From Agathobaculum sp. Marseille-P7918 (GTDB lineage: Bacteria; Bacillota; Clostridia; Oscillospirales; Butyricicoccaceae): 64,000 nucleotides of DNA. Positions 1-9,377 of this stretch are shown here, piece after piece. The notes beneath the pieces are model-generated. The model was not told the origin of the DNA. It ran no database searches and saw only the letters and a list, made by a program, of their open reading frames with translations. The position numbers and the translations under genes are program-made. Position 1 is the stretch's first letter. Each line of letters opens with the position of its first letter. The DNA is taken from NCBI RefSeq assembly GCF_900625105.1, contig NZ_UYYD01000001.1, positions 186,001 to 250,000 of the forward strand, in the 5' to 3' direction.

Positions 1-306
1 ACCCGCCAGCATGGCGACAACAAGCGGAACGATCAGCGGATACTGCCCCTGCCCCAGCATAGCAGCCAAAATGCCGGCAAATGCGACAGTGGAACCGACC
101 GACATATCAAAACCGCCGGCAATGATGACAAACATCATGCCAAAGGCCAAAATACCGTTGATAGAAGCTTGCTTCAAGATGTTGACCAAGTTGCCTGGCT
201 GAATGAAACTGGGCTTTAAGCACGTCAACACAATGACCAGCACAATAAAGATTACAAAGATAAAGTATTCGCTGATCAGCGCTTTTGCATTTTTCGTCTT
301 TTTCAT
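1..306 (-). CDS. sugar ABC transporter permease (RbsC/MglC type), partial
   Basis: This is the 5' part (102 codons) of an inner-membrane permease of the ribose/galactose (RbsC/AraH/MglC) importer family; the rest lies outside the window. The start ATG at 306 follows an AAGGAAGGGG ribosome binding site. The visible protein begins MKKTKNAKALISEYFIFVIF, has a first hydrophobic helix at about residues 14-30, and then carries the family-typical segment with FDMSVGSTVAFAG. It lies 15 bases after the ATPase gene in the same direction, so the two form one transporter operon. The substrate cannot be read from the sequence. Confidence 0.88.
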   Translation of the reverse strand, partial: MKKTKNAKALISEYFIFVIFIVLVIVLTCLKPSFIQPGNLVNILKQASINGILAFGMMFVIIAGGFDMSVGSTVAFAGILAAMLGQGQYPLIVPLVVAMLAG

Positions 307-321
307 GTTTTCCCCTTCCTT

Positions 322-1815
322 TTATACCTCGATGGCAGAGGCAAGCGTCATAATCCGCTCCTGAGAGAACTCTTCTCGCGTGACCTCACCCGAAAAATTG
401 CCTTCGCACATTACCATGATCCGGTCACAAACACCCATCAGTTCCGGAATTTCCGAAGAAATCATGATAACCGCCTTGCCCTGCTGTACCAGACTGCCCA
501 GCAGCAAGTAAATATCGCGCTTTGCACCGACGTCAATGCCGCGAGTGGGTTCATCCAAAATGATGATATCCGGATCATTCAGCAGCCACTTTGCAATAAC
601 CACTTTCTGCTGATTGCCGCCGGACAAATTCCCGACAATCTGATCTCCGGAAGGAGTTTTGATATTCAGCTTTTCGATATACTCTTGTGATGCGCTGCGC
701 GCTTTGTTTTTGTTATACAAGCCGTTGGTGACCAGTTTTTGGATGGCTACCATTGCAATGTTGTCATTGACCGAACCGCTCAGATTCAGACCGGTTACCT
801 TGCGATCCTCGGTAATCAGTGCGACGCCTTCCTTGATGATATCGCGCGGCGAATGCACATGGACCTTTTTGCCCTTCACAATAATTTCTCCGCCGGACAA
901 TTCATGCATCCCGAAGATACCTTCTACCAATTCACTGCGTCCTGCGCCGACCAGACCGCCAATGCCAAGAATTTCGCCCTTGCGAACAGAAAGGCTGACG
1001 CCCTTGACTTTATTGTCCGCACGAACGATGTCCTTCGCTTCAAAAATCACTTCGCCGATCTTGGCTTCCAGCTTGGGAAATACATCCGTGATTTCACGAC
1101 CGACCATCATTTTGATCAATTGTGCTTCATTCAGATCTTTTGTCTCACCGGAACCAATGTATTGGCCGTCCCGATATACACTGACACGGTCACAAATGGA
1201 GAAAATTTCATCCATACGATGCGATATGTAAATGATCGCAACGCCCTTTTCCTTCAATCTGCGAATATGACCAAACAGAAGCTCAACTTCGCGCTCGGTA
1301 ATGGCCGCTGTCGGCTCATCCATAATGATAACCTTTGCGTTGATCGAAATCGCCTTGATGATCTCGATTAACTGGCATTGTGCAACCGTCAGGTTGCGAA
1401 GCCGTTCTTTGGGAGAAACATGCAGACCACATTCTTCAATCAGACGCTGCGCTTCTTCGATTTCCGCCTTGTTATCTACCAAGCCATGCTTGCGCAGCTC
1501 CCGGCCTACAAAGATGTTTTCAAACACGGTCATATCCAGAATCGGATTCAGCTCCTGATGGATCATTGCAACACCATGATCCATGGCCTCCTTTGGATTG
1601 GCTACTTTATAAGGCTGTCCGTTGAAAAGGATCTCGCCGCCTTCGTCCTTTGTGTAAATACCCATCAGGATTTTCATCAATGTGGACTTGCCGGCGCCGT
1701 TCTCGCCCATCAATGCATGCACTTCTCCAGGCTTCACCTGCAATTGCACATGATCCAGCGCTTTGACACCCGGGAAGGTCTTGCTGATATCCTTCATTTC
1801 CAGTATATATTCCAT
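322..1815 (-). CDS. sugar ABC transporter ATP-binding protein (MglA/RbsA type)
   Basis: This protein of 497 residues carries two fused ABC domains and would power import of a sugar. The first domain has Walker A GENGAGKST at residues 37-45. The second has the degenerate P-loop GLVGAGRSE typical of this family and the signature LSGGNQQKV. The ATG at 1815 is chosen because AGGAGGG lies just upstream; an in-frame GTG at 1833 is part of that site. The gene precedes the permease, and no periplasmic binding protein gene is visible in the window. Galactose, ribose or xylose specificity cannot be decided. Confidence 0.92.
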   Translation of the reverse strand: MEYILEMKDISKTFPGVKALDHVQLQVKPGEVHALMGENGAGKSTLMKILMGIYTKDEGGEILFNGQPYKVANPKEAMDHGVAMIHQELNPILDMTVFENIFVGRELRKHGLVDNKAEIEEAQRLIEECGLHVSPKERLRNLTVAQCQLIEIIKAISINAKVIIMDEPTAAITEREVELLFGHIRRLKEKGVAIIYISHRMDEIFSICDRVSVYRDGQYIGSGETKDLNEAQLIKMMVGREITDVFPKLEAKIGEVIFEAKDIVRADNKVKGVSLSVRKGEILGIGGLVGAGRSELVEGIFGMHELSGGEIIVKGKKVHVHSPRDIIKEGVALITEDRKVTGLNLSGSVNDNIAMVAIQKLVTNGLYNKNKARSASQEYIEKLNIKTPSGDQIVGNLSGGNQQKVVIAKWLLNDPDIIILDEPTRGIDVGAKRDIYLLLGSLVQQGKAVIMISSEIPELMGVCDRIMVMCEGNFSGEVTREEFSQERIMTLASAIEV

Positions 1816-1872
1816 GCTTTCTTCCCTCCTCACTCTTCATTTCTTTGTGATTATTTTATCAAAGCATTTATC

Positions 1873-1880
1873 TTCGCGAA
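1873..1880. promoter_or_regulatory. possible LacI-type operator core upstream of the sugar transporter
   Basis: The 230-base gap between the groEL terminator and the ATPase gene has no gene. It holds the perfect palindrome TTCGCGAA with a central CG, as in many LacI-family operators, about 58 bases before the start codon. A TTGACT element lies upstream at about 1934. Control by a LacI-type regulator is inference only. Confidence 0.3.
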
Positions 1881-2030
1881 ACTTCTATTTTTCACATGAG
1901 GGGGGAGATTCTTTGGAAATTTCTCAAAAAAGTCAATTTAGAAAAAAATAGAACCAATACTTTGTATGATTTGCATATATTTTACATAAGACGCACAGCA
2001 AAATACCCAAAAAGAAATTGCCTGTTTAGT

Positions 2031-2070
2031 AAAAATACAAAAAGGACAGCAATTTTCATTGCTGTCCTTT
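2031..2070 (-). terminator. rho-independent terminator of groES-groEL
   Basis: A perfect 13-bp stem (2041-2053 with 2058-2070) starting AAAGGACAGCAAT is followed on the minus strand by TTGTATTTTT. It sits about 25 bases after the groEL stop. Confidence 0.9.
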
Positions 2071-2094
2071 GAGAACGATGTTTGAGGGAAGCTA

Positions 2095-3726
<1,632 letters not shown>

Positions 3727-3749
3727 TTACCTCCTGATAAACCTGATTC

Positions 3750-4034
3750 TTACTCAACGATTGCAAGGATATCGCTCTGACGAACGATGATATACTTCTC
3801 GCCGTCCAGCTTGACCTCGGTGCCAGTGTACTTGCCGGTGATAACCTTCTGGCCCTTCTTTACTTCCATCTTGATTTCCTTGCCGTCTACCACGCCACCC
3901 GGGCCGACCTCAATAATCTCAGCAATCTGCGGCTTTTCCTGCGCAGACGCAGTAAGGATGATGCCGCTGGCAGTAGTTTCCTCTGCCTCGACCATCTTGA
4001 TAACAACACGATCGCAAAGGGGTTTGAGTTTCAT
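3750..4034 (-). CDS. groES: co-chaperonin GroES (Hsp10)
   Basis: The 94-residue protein is the heptameric lid of the chaperonin. It starts MKLKPLCDRVVIKMVEAEE and contains the mobile-loop region with TTASGIIL. An AGGAGG ribosome binding site lies 8 bases before the ATG. It is the first gene of the heat-shock operon, immediately downstream of the CIRCE element. Confidence 0.99.
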   Translation of the reverse strand: MKLKPLCDRVVIKMVEAEETTASGIILTASAQEKPQIAEIIEVGPGGVVDGKEIKMEVKKGQKVITGKYTGTEVKLDGEKYIIVRQSDILAIVE

Positions 4035-4077
4035 AACGGATGCCTCCTATGAAAATTAAATTAACAAAGTCAATGTT

Positions 4078-4104
4078 TTAGCACTCGAATCACCTGAGTG
4101 CTAA
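4078..4104. promoter_or_regulatory. CIRCE operator (HrcA binding site)
   Basis: The sequence reads TTAGCACTC, nine bases, GAGTGCTAA: a perfect match to the CIRCE consensus. It lies between the gro promoter and groES, in the position where HrcA represses chaperonin transcription at normal temperature. hrcA itself is not in this window. Confidence 0.98.
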
Positions 4105-4111
4105 CTCGAGT

Positions 4112-4143
4112 ATTATATTACATCAAGTCTTTCCATTTATCAA
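4112..4143 (-). promoter_or_regulatory. sigma-A promoter of groES-groEL
   Basis: On the minus strand TTGATA (4138-4143) is followed after 17 bases by TAATAT (4115-4120), overlapped by TATAAT at 4112-4117. CIRCE covers the start of transcription just downstream. Confidence 0.85.
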
Positions 4144-4223
4144 GAGGTTTTTTGGAAAACGCACCAAAAAAATTATGAATTTTTTGTGAATCCCACGCAG
4201 CATTTTGCTGGTTGATTAGCAAT

Positions 4224-5348
4224 TCAATGCCGGGAGTGCTTAAAGTACATATGCAGTTCACATTTGATCATGCCGTTATACAATTTCCGGCGTTTGTCCG
4301 CTTTTCGGCCGAAACAACGTTCAAACAACGGATCTGAGCTGAGAATATACTGTTTCATTGGCGATTTTCCAATCGCAGCGCCCAGTTTCTGATACAGCGC
4401 TTCGGCTTCCTGCAGATCCATCAGGCGTTCCCCGTACGGCGGATTGGCAATCAATACGCCGTTTCCGGTATAATCCCGCGAAACCGCATCGGCCTGTTCA
4501 AAAAATACGGTATTGGCAACGCCTGCCTTGCGTGCGTTCTCGATCGACAGCTGTACACACGCCGGATCGATATCACTGCCAACAATGTCAAACCGTGCTC
4601 CGCCATCTGCCATGCCAATGGCATCCTCTCTTGCCCGTCGCCAAACCGAAGAATCAAAGCAGGGCCACTTTTCGGCGTCAAATGCGCGCATGAGACCGGG
4701 CGCGCGTCGCTGCGCAATCATCGCCGCTTCGATCGCAATGGTGCCGGAACCGCAGAACGGATCGACAAACGGCTCTCTTCCCCGCCAGCGTGCCAATTTT
4801 ACCATAGCCGCCGCGAGCGTTTCCCGCAGCGGCGCCGCATTGCTGTTGGCGCGATAGCCACGCTTGTGCAGTCCGGCGCCCGACGTATCCAGATACAGCT
4901 CTGCGGTGTCGTGCATGATCGAAAACTGGATCTGGTATTTTGCGCCGCTTTCCTCAAACCAGTTCTGATGGTACTGCGCGCCCAACCTAGATACCACGGC
5001 CTTTTTGATGATCTTCTGGCAATCCGGAATGGAATGCAATGCGGAATTCAAACTATGCCCCTTGACCGGAAACGCGCCATCCTTCGTGATAAACTGTTCC
5101 CATGGCAGCGCACGCACCCCTTCAAACAACTGGTCAAAGGTTTTCGCCGGGAAAGAACCCAGCCGAATCAGCACTCGCTCCGCGCAGCGCAAGTTCAGGT
5201 TGGCCCATGCCAATGTATTTTCATCGCCTTCAAACAATACCCGCCCGTTTTCCGCATGCACGTCGTTCAGCTTTCCGCCAAAGCGGAGCTCATCTGCAAC
5301 AAGGCCTTCCAAACCGAACAACGTCGGGCAACACAGGGTCAATTCCAT
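4224..5348 (-). CDS. THUMP-domain class I SAM-dependent RNA methyltransferase (RlmL/YpsC family)
   Basis: The 374-residue protein has an N-terminal ferredoxin-like/THUMP region (about 1-160) and a C-terminal Rossmann methyltransferase domain. The latter has the SAM site DPFCGSGTIAIEAA and the N6/N2-methyltransferase motif NPPYGERL. Family members methylate guanine N2 in 23S rRNA (E. coli RlmL, G2445); the exact target here is inferred. A GGGGAG site precedes the ATG. It stands alone, downstream of the terminator of the flippase gene. Confidence 0.88.
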   Translation of the reverse strand: MELTLCCPTLFGLEGLVADELRFGGKLNDVHAENGRVLFEGDENTLAWANLNLRCAERVLIRLGSFPAKTFDQLFEGVRALPWEQFITKDGAFPVKGHSLNSALHSIPDCQKIIKKAVVSRLGAQYHQNWFEESGAKYQIQFSIMHDTAELYLDTSGAGLHKRGYRANSNAAPLRETLAAAMVKLARWRGREPFVDPFCGSGTIAIEAAMIAQRRAPGLMRAFDAEKWPCFDSSVWRRAREDAIGMADGGARFDIVGSDIDPACVQLSIENARKAGVANTVFFEQADAVSRDYTGNGVLIANPPYGERLMDLQEAEALYQKLGAAIGKSPMKQYILSSDPLFERCFGRKADKRRKLYNGMIKCELHMYFKHSRH

Positions 5349-5372
5349 GTATGCACTCCCCTTTTCTCCTGC

Positions 5373-5406
5373 AAAAAGGCTCCTGCCGGAATCGAGGGCA
5401 GGAGCC
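5373..5406 (-). terminator. terminator of the flippase-like gene
   Basis: A perfect 10-bp stem GGCTCCTGCC/GGCAGGAGCC is followed on the minus strand by TTTTT. It lies between the flippase stop and the methyltransferase start. Confidence 0.85.
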
Positions 5407-5456
5407 GTCCTATTGTGTGTTTATCTTATCTGTTTCCCACCTGTTTGTCAAGCGGT

Positions 5457-7019
5457 TTACCAGAGATGCATCTGCGGCAGCGTGGGTTTTTCCATCCGTT
5501 TGGACAGATAATACAGCAGACGAATCCCCATCAGACGCAGCACGAGCACATACAAGATGCCTGCACCGACCGTCGTACATGCAAGCGCGGAAAGCTCGGA
5601 AGCGAACATCTGTGAAAAAAATTGAAAGAAAATGCGCGTCCAGAAAAACAATGCGGCTCCGCACAGCATCGGAACGCCGAATCGGCGCATCAGCCGCAGA
5701 GAAAAGCCCACTTTTCGGTGAAGAAGAATAAAATCCAACAGAAAAGCGACCGATTCGGTCAGTAACATGGCAATCAGATATCCGTATATCCCAAGGGACG
5801 GATTGGCACACCACCAATACATCAGAACCACCTGACACAGTTCGGACCCAACCGAAATCAGCACATTCCAATGCTGCAACCCCAACGCGTTGAGCAGACT
5901 GCCGGACGCCATCTGATAATAGCAAACCGCGGCCGCGGCGCCCAGCATGCAAACATACGGCGTACTGAGCGATTGCCCGAAAAACAATATGCTCAGTTTT
6001 GGCGCGATCGGAATAAGAACCGCCGTTGCCGGCACACCGATTAGCCCTACGGTCGTAATGGCTCTGCCGACCAAGACACGCACTCGTTTATCATTACCGG
6101 TTGCCTGCGCGCCGGTGACCGCCGGGAGCAGCGCGGTGCAGACTGAACTGACCAGTGCAATCGGCAAAAGCAGCAGCGGCATCGCCATTCCGGAAAGCAC
6201 GCCCAGCGCAGACAGCGCCTGCTCATAACTCAACCCGGCAACCATCAGCCGTTTTGGCAGCAGAATCGAACCGGCCGATCCGATCACATTGCCCAGCAGC
6301 GCAGATGCGGAAACCGGCAGCGCAATAAAGAAAAACTGACGCACGGTCTCGCGTTCCAGCGGCGTATATTTGACGCCGCGCACCTTCCAGTTTCGGAACA
6401 ACAGGCTTAAAAAAGCCGCGCTGAATATTTCGCTGACGACCATACCGGCAAAAATCAGCATGGCGATGGTGCCGTAATCGTCGCCCTGATATTGATACAG
6501 CAAAAACCAAACCGTTCCGATGCGGATCAGCTGTTCGCAAACCTCGGATGTTGCTGCATACTGCATGCGCTCCAGCCCGATAAAGAGCGACTTGAAAATA
6601 TTCTCCACACCGGTCAGTGCCAAACAGAGCAGCATAAAGGGAAAAGCGCGCGCACATCGGATATCGCCCAAAATATCGGACGCAATCCAATGCCCGCCCA
6701 GCAGCAGCCCTGCGCCGCAAAACAGGCAGGCCGAAAAGAATACCCAAAAGGCAAGGCGCAGGATGGCGCCAATCTTACGCCGCTCGCCTCTGGCTTCGCT
6801 TGCCGCACTCAGCCTGGAACATGCCATCGTGACGCCCGACAGGCACCCGGCATTGCACACCAGATAAACCGAGTTGACCAGCCGGTAAACGCCAAGGCCT
6901 TCTGCGCCGGCATAATGGCTGAGCAGCACACGATAGAGAAAGCCAAGGGCCTGCAAGGCAATGTTGCCGCATGCAAGCACACCCGCCGCGTATAAAATGG
7001 TTTTTTTCTCAATTCGCAC
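5457..7019 (-). CDS. polysaccharide/lipid flippase of the MATE-like SpoVB/MurJ superfamily
   Basis: The 520-residue integral membrane protein has about 14 hydrophobic segments. Its N-terminus (KKTILYAAGVLACGNIALQ, then LYRVLLSHYAGAEGLGVYRL) matches the SpoVB/polysaccharide-export family, which flips lipid-linked wall or cortex precursors. I chose the GTG at 7019 with GGGG upstream. The frame is open to a TTG at 7076, but that codon lies in the T-tract of the tgt terminator. It could be a sporulation flippase (SpoVB) or a MurJ-type lipid II flippase; the sequence does not decide. Confidence 0.82.
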   Translation of the reverse strand: MRIEKKTILYAAGVLACGNIALQALGFLYRVLLSHYAGAEGLGVYRLVNSVYLVCNAGCLSGVTMACSRLSAASEARGERRKIGAILRLAFWVFFSACLFCGAGLLLGGHWIASDILGDIRCARAFPFMLLCLALTGVENIFKSLFIGLERMQYAATSEVCEQLIRIGTVWFLLYQYQGDDYGTIAMLIFAGMVVSEIFSAAFLSLLFRNWKVRGVKYTPLERETVRQFFFIALPVSASALLGNVIGSAGSILLPKRLMVAGLSYEQALSALGVLSGMAMPLLLLPIALVSSVCTALLPAVTGAQATGNDKRVRVLVGRAITTVGLIGVPATAVLIPIAPKLSILFFGQSLSTPYVCMLGAAAAVCYYQMASGSLLNALGLQHWNVLISVGSELCQVVLMYWWCANPSLGIYGYLIAMLLTESVAFLLDFILLHRKVGFSLRLMRRFGVPMLCGAALFFWTRIFFQFFSQMFASELSALACTTVGAGILYVLVLRLMGIRLLYYLSKRMEKPTLPQMHLW

Positions 7020-7074
7020 GGCAAAACCCCATTTCAAAACAAGGTATGCGGCGAAAAAAAGGAATATGTATGGC

Positions 7075-7102
7075 AAAAGCCGGATTTCAAATGAAATCCG
7101 GC
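7075..7102 (-). terminator. terminator of tgt
   Basis: A perfect 11-bp stem GCCGGATTTCA/TGAAATCCGGC is followed on the minus strand by TTTT and, after a short gap, a second T-run. The flippase start lies 55 bases further on. Confidence 0.85.
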
Positions 7103-7113
7103 TTGCATTTTGG

Positions 7114-8256
7114 TTAAATTCGTTTGCTCATTTTGTCACTGTATTCCGCACGGAATGCCGCGAAGGTGCCGTTGTCCAGCGCATCGCGGATCTCCTGCAT
7201 CAGATGGTTATAGAACCACAGATTATGCATGACGAGCAGCCGCTGGGACAGCATTTCCCCACTCTTGAGCAGATGGCGCAGATAAGCGCGCGAGAACTTG
7301 CGGCAGGTCGGGCACTGGCAGCCTTCTTCAATCGGGCGGTCATCCGTCTGATACTTGGCGTTCATAATATTGAGAATGCCGTTGTGCGTGAACAGATGCC
7401 CGTGCCGCGCGTTGCGCGTCGGCATAACGCAGTCGAAAAAGTCAATGCCACGGGCAACGCCCTCAATGATGTTGGACGGGGTTCCGACGCCCATCAGATA
7501 ACGCGGCTTGTTCACTGGTGCGTGCGGCAGCACCACATCCAGAATATGATACATCACTTCTGTGCTTTCTCCCACGGCCAGACCGCCAATGGCATAACCG
7601 GGCAGATCGAGCTCCGCGATCTGCTCCATGTGCTCGATGCGCAGATCGTCATAGGTGCCACCCTGATTGATGCCGAACAGCATCTGATGCGGGTTGATGG
7701 TGTCCGACAAGCTGTTCAGTCGATCAAGTTCCGCCTTGCAGCGTTTGAGCCAGCGCGTTGTGCGGTCGATTGAATTTTTGACATATTCCCGCGGCGCCGG
7801 GTTTTCAATGCACTCATCAAACGCCATGGCGATATCCGAACCCAGATTGGACTGGATGCGCATGCTCTCCTCCGGCCCCATGAAGATTTTGCGGCCGTCC
7901 ACATGGGAATGGAAAGTGACGCCTTCTTCCTTGATCTTGCGCAGCGTTGCCAGCGAAAACACCTGAAATCCACCGGAGTCGGTCAGCATAGGGCCGTCCC
8001 ACCGCATGAATTTATGCAATCCGCCCATTTGCTTGACGATCTGGTCACCCGGACGCACATGCAGATGATAGGTATTGGAGAGTTCGATCTGGCAGCCGAG
8101 TTCTTTTAAGTCGAACGCATCCACCGCGCCTTTGATCGCGCCGGCGGTGCCGACATTCTGAAACACCGGCGTCTGCACGGTGCCATGTGCCGTACAGAAT
8201 ACACCTCTTCTGGCGTTTCCTTCGGTTTTTAACAGCTCAAAAGTTCCGATTTGCAT
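7114..8256 (-). CDS. tgt: tRNA-guanine transglycosylase (queuine tRNA-ribosyltransferase)
   Basis: The 380-residue enzyme exchanges guanine for preQ1 in the anticodon wobble position of GUN tRNAs. Visible are the nucleophile segment DSGGFQVFSL, the second catalytic aspartate in FFDCVMPTRNARHG, and the zinc ligands CQCPTC followed by LLVMHN. AGAGGG precedes the ATG. It lies 33 bases after queA in the same direction, so the last two steps of tRNA queuosine formation are one transcription unit ending at the terminator at 7075-7102. Confidence 0.98.
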   Translation of the reverse strand: MQIGTFELLKTEGNARRGVFCTAHGTVQTPVFQNVGTAGAIKGAVDAFDLKELGCQIELSNTYHLHVRPGDQIVKQMGGLHKFMRWDGPMLTDSGGFQVFSLATLRKIKEEGVTFHSHVDGRKIFMGPEESMRIQSNLGSDIAMAFDECIENPAPREYVKNSIDRTTRWLKRCKAELDRLNSLSDTINPHQMLFGINQGGTYDDLRIEHMEQIAELDLPGYAIGGLAVGESTEVMYHILDVVLPHAPVNKPRYLMGVGTPSNIIEGVARGIDFFDCVMPTRNARHGHLFTHNGILNIMNAKYQTDDRPIEEGCQCPTCRKFSRAYLRHLLKSGEMLSQRLLVMHNLWFYNHLMQEIRDALDNGTFAAFRAEYSDKMSKRI

Positions 8257-8289
8257 AATTCCCTCTTTGTTGTTGTGATATTACTTCGG

Positions 8290-9315
8290 TTAATAAAGCA
8301 GCATGGAGTCGCCAAAGGAGAAAAAGCGGTATTCCTCTTCGATCGCCTGGCGATAGGCTTCCATGACCATTTCGCGCGTTGCAAAGGCAGAAATCAGCAT
8401 CATAAGCGTGGATTCCGGCAGATGGAAGTTGGTGACCAGATGATCGATCGCTTTGAAATGATACCCCGGATAAATGAAAATATCTGTCCAGCCGGACTGC
8501 GGCCGCACCATGCCGTTCTCATCTGCAATGGTTTCCAGCGTGCGGCATGCCGTCGTGCCGACCGCCCAGATCTTGCCGCCAGCCTTGCGGGTGCTGTTGA
8601 TTTGTTCTGCGGTTTCCTCGTCCATGATATAATATTCCGAGTGCATCACATGATCGGTGATTTCATCTTCCTTGACCGGACGGAAGGTGCCAAGGCCGAC
8701 ATGCAGCGTGACAAACGCCAATTTGACACCTTTTTCCCGCAGCTTGTCCAGCAGATCAGGGGTAAAGTGCAGTCCCGCCGTCGGCGCCGCCGCCGAACCC
8801 GGAGTTTTGGAGTATACCGTTTGATATCGCTCGGGATCGTCCAGTTTTTCCTTGATATAAGGCGGCAGCGGCATCGTGCCGAGCTTGTCGAGAATTTCCA
8901 GAAAAATACCGTCATAGTGGAAACGGATCAGACGGTTGCCGTCCGGCTGCACCGACTCCACCGTCGCGGTTAGCAGGCCGTCGCCGAAAATCAGTTCTAC
9001 CCCTTCGCGCGTTTTGCGGCCCGGACGGGTCAGACATTCCCACAGTCCATCGCCCTTATCCGTCAGCAGCAGCACCTCGATCGGCGTGGTCTTGCCAACC
9101 GCATGGCCCATCAGACGTGCCGGAATGACGCGGGAGTTGTTGAACACCATACAGTCGCCCAGCTGCACATATTCCAGCAGGTCGCGAAAATGGCGGTGTG
9201 TGACCGAGCCGTCTGCGCGGTCCAGCACCAGCAGACGCGACGCATCCCGCTGCTCCAGCGGATGCTGAGCGATCAAACGCTCGGGCAAATCAAAGTAAAA
9301 ATCGCTTTTTTTCAT
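8290..9315 (-). CDS. queA: S-adenosylmethionine:tRNA ribosyltransferase-isomerase
   Basis: The 341-residue enzyme transfers the ribosyl part of SAM to preQ1-tRNA to give epoxyqueuosine. The start is the ATG at 9315 ([20 protein letters not shown]); an upstream in-frame extension to 9354 lies inside the terminator stem of the preceding gene. The family segments [12 protein letters not shown] and PTAGLHFTP are intact. The usual ribosome binding site is poor because the hairpin occupies the region just upstream. Confidence 0.97.
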   Translation of the reverse strand: MKKSDFYFDLPERLIAQHPLEQRDASRLLVLDRADGSVTHRHFRDLLEYVQLGDCMVFNNSRVIPARLMGHAVGKTTPIEVLLLTDKGDGLWECLTRPGRKTREGVELIFGDGLLTATVESVQPDGNRLIRFHYDGIFLEILDKLGTMPLPPYIKEKLDDPERYQTVYSKTPGSAAAPTAGLHFTPDLLDKLREKGVKLAFVTLHVGLGTFRPVKEDEITDHVMHSEYYIMDEETAEQINSTRKAGGKIWAVGTTACRTLETIADENGMVRPQSGWTDIFIYPGYHFKAIDHLVTNFHLPESTLMMLISAFATREMVMEAYRQAIEEEYRFFSFGDSMLLY

Positions 9316-9318
9316 TGC

Positions 9319-9351
9319 AAAAGCATGGGCGCTCACAAGGAGCACCCATGC
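9319..9351 (-). terminator. terminator of the SpoIID-like gene, overlapping the queA leader
   Basis: The stem GCATGGGCGCTC/GAGCACCCATGC (one mismatch, 9323-9334 with 9340-9351) is followed by TTTTG on the minus strand, 4 bases before the queA ATG. Confidence 0.75.
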
Positions 9352-9377
9352 CATACGCCTCCTTTATGGTTGGATCA

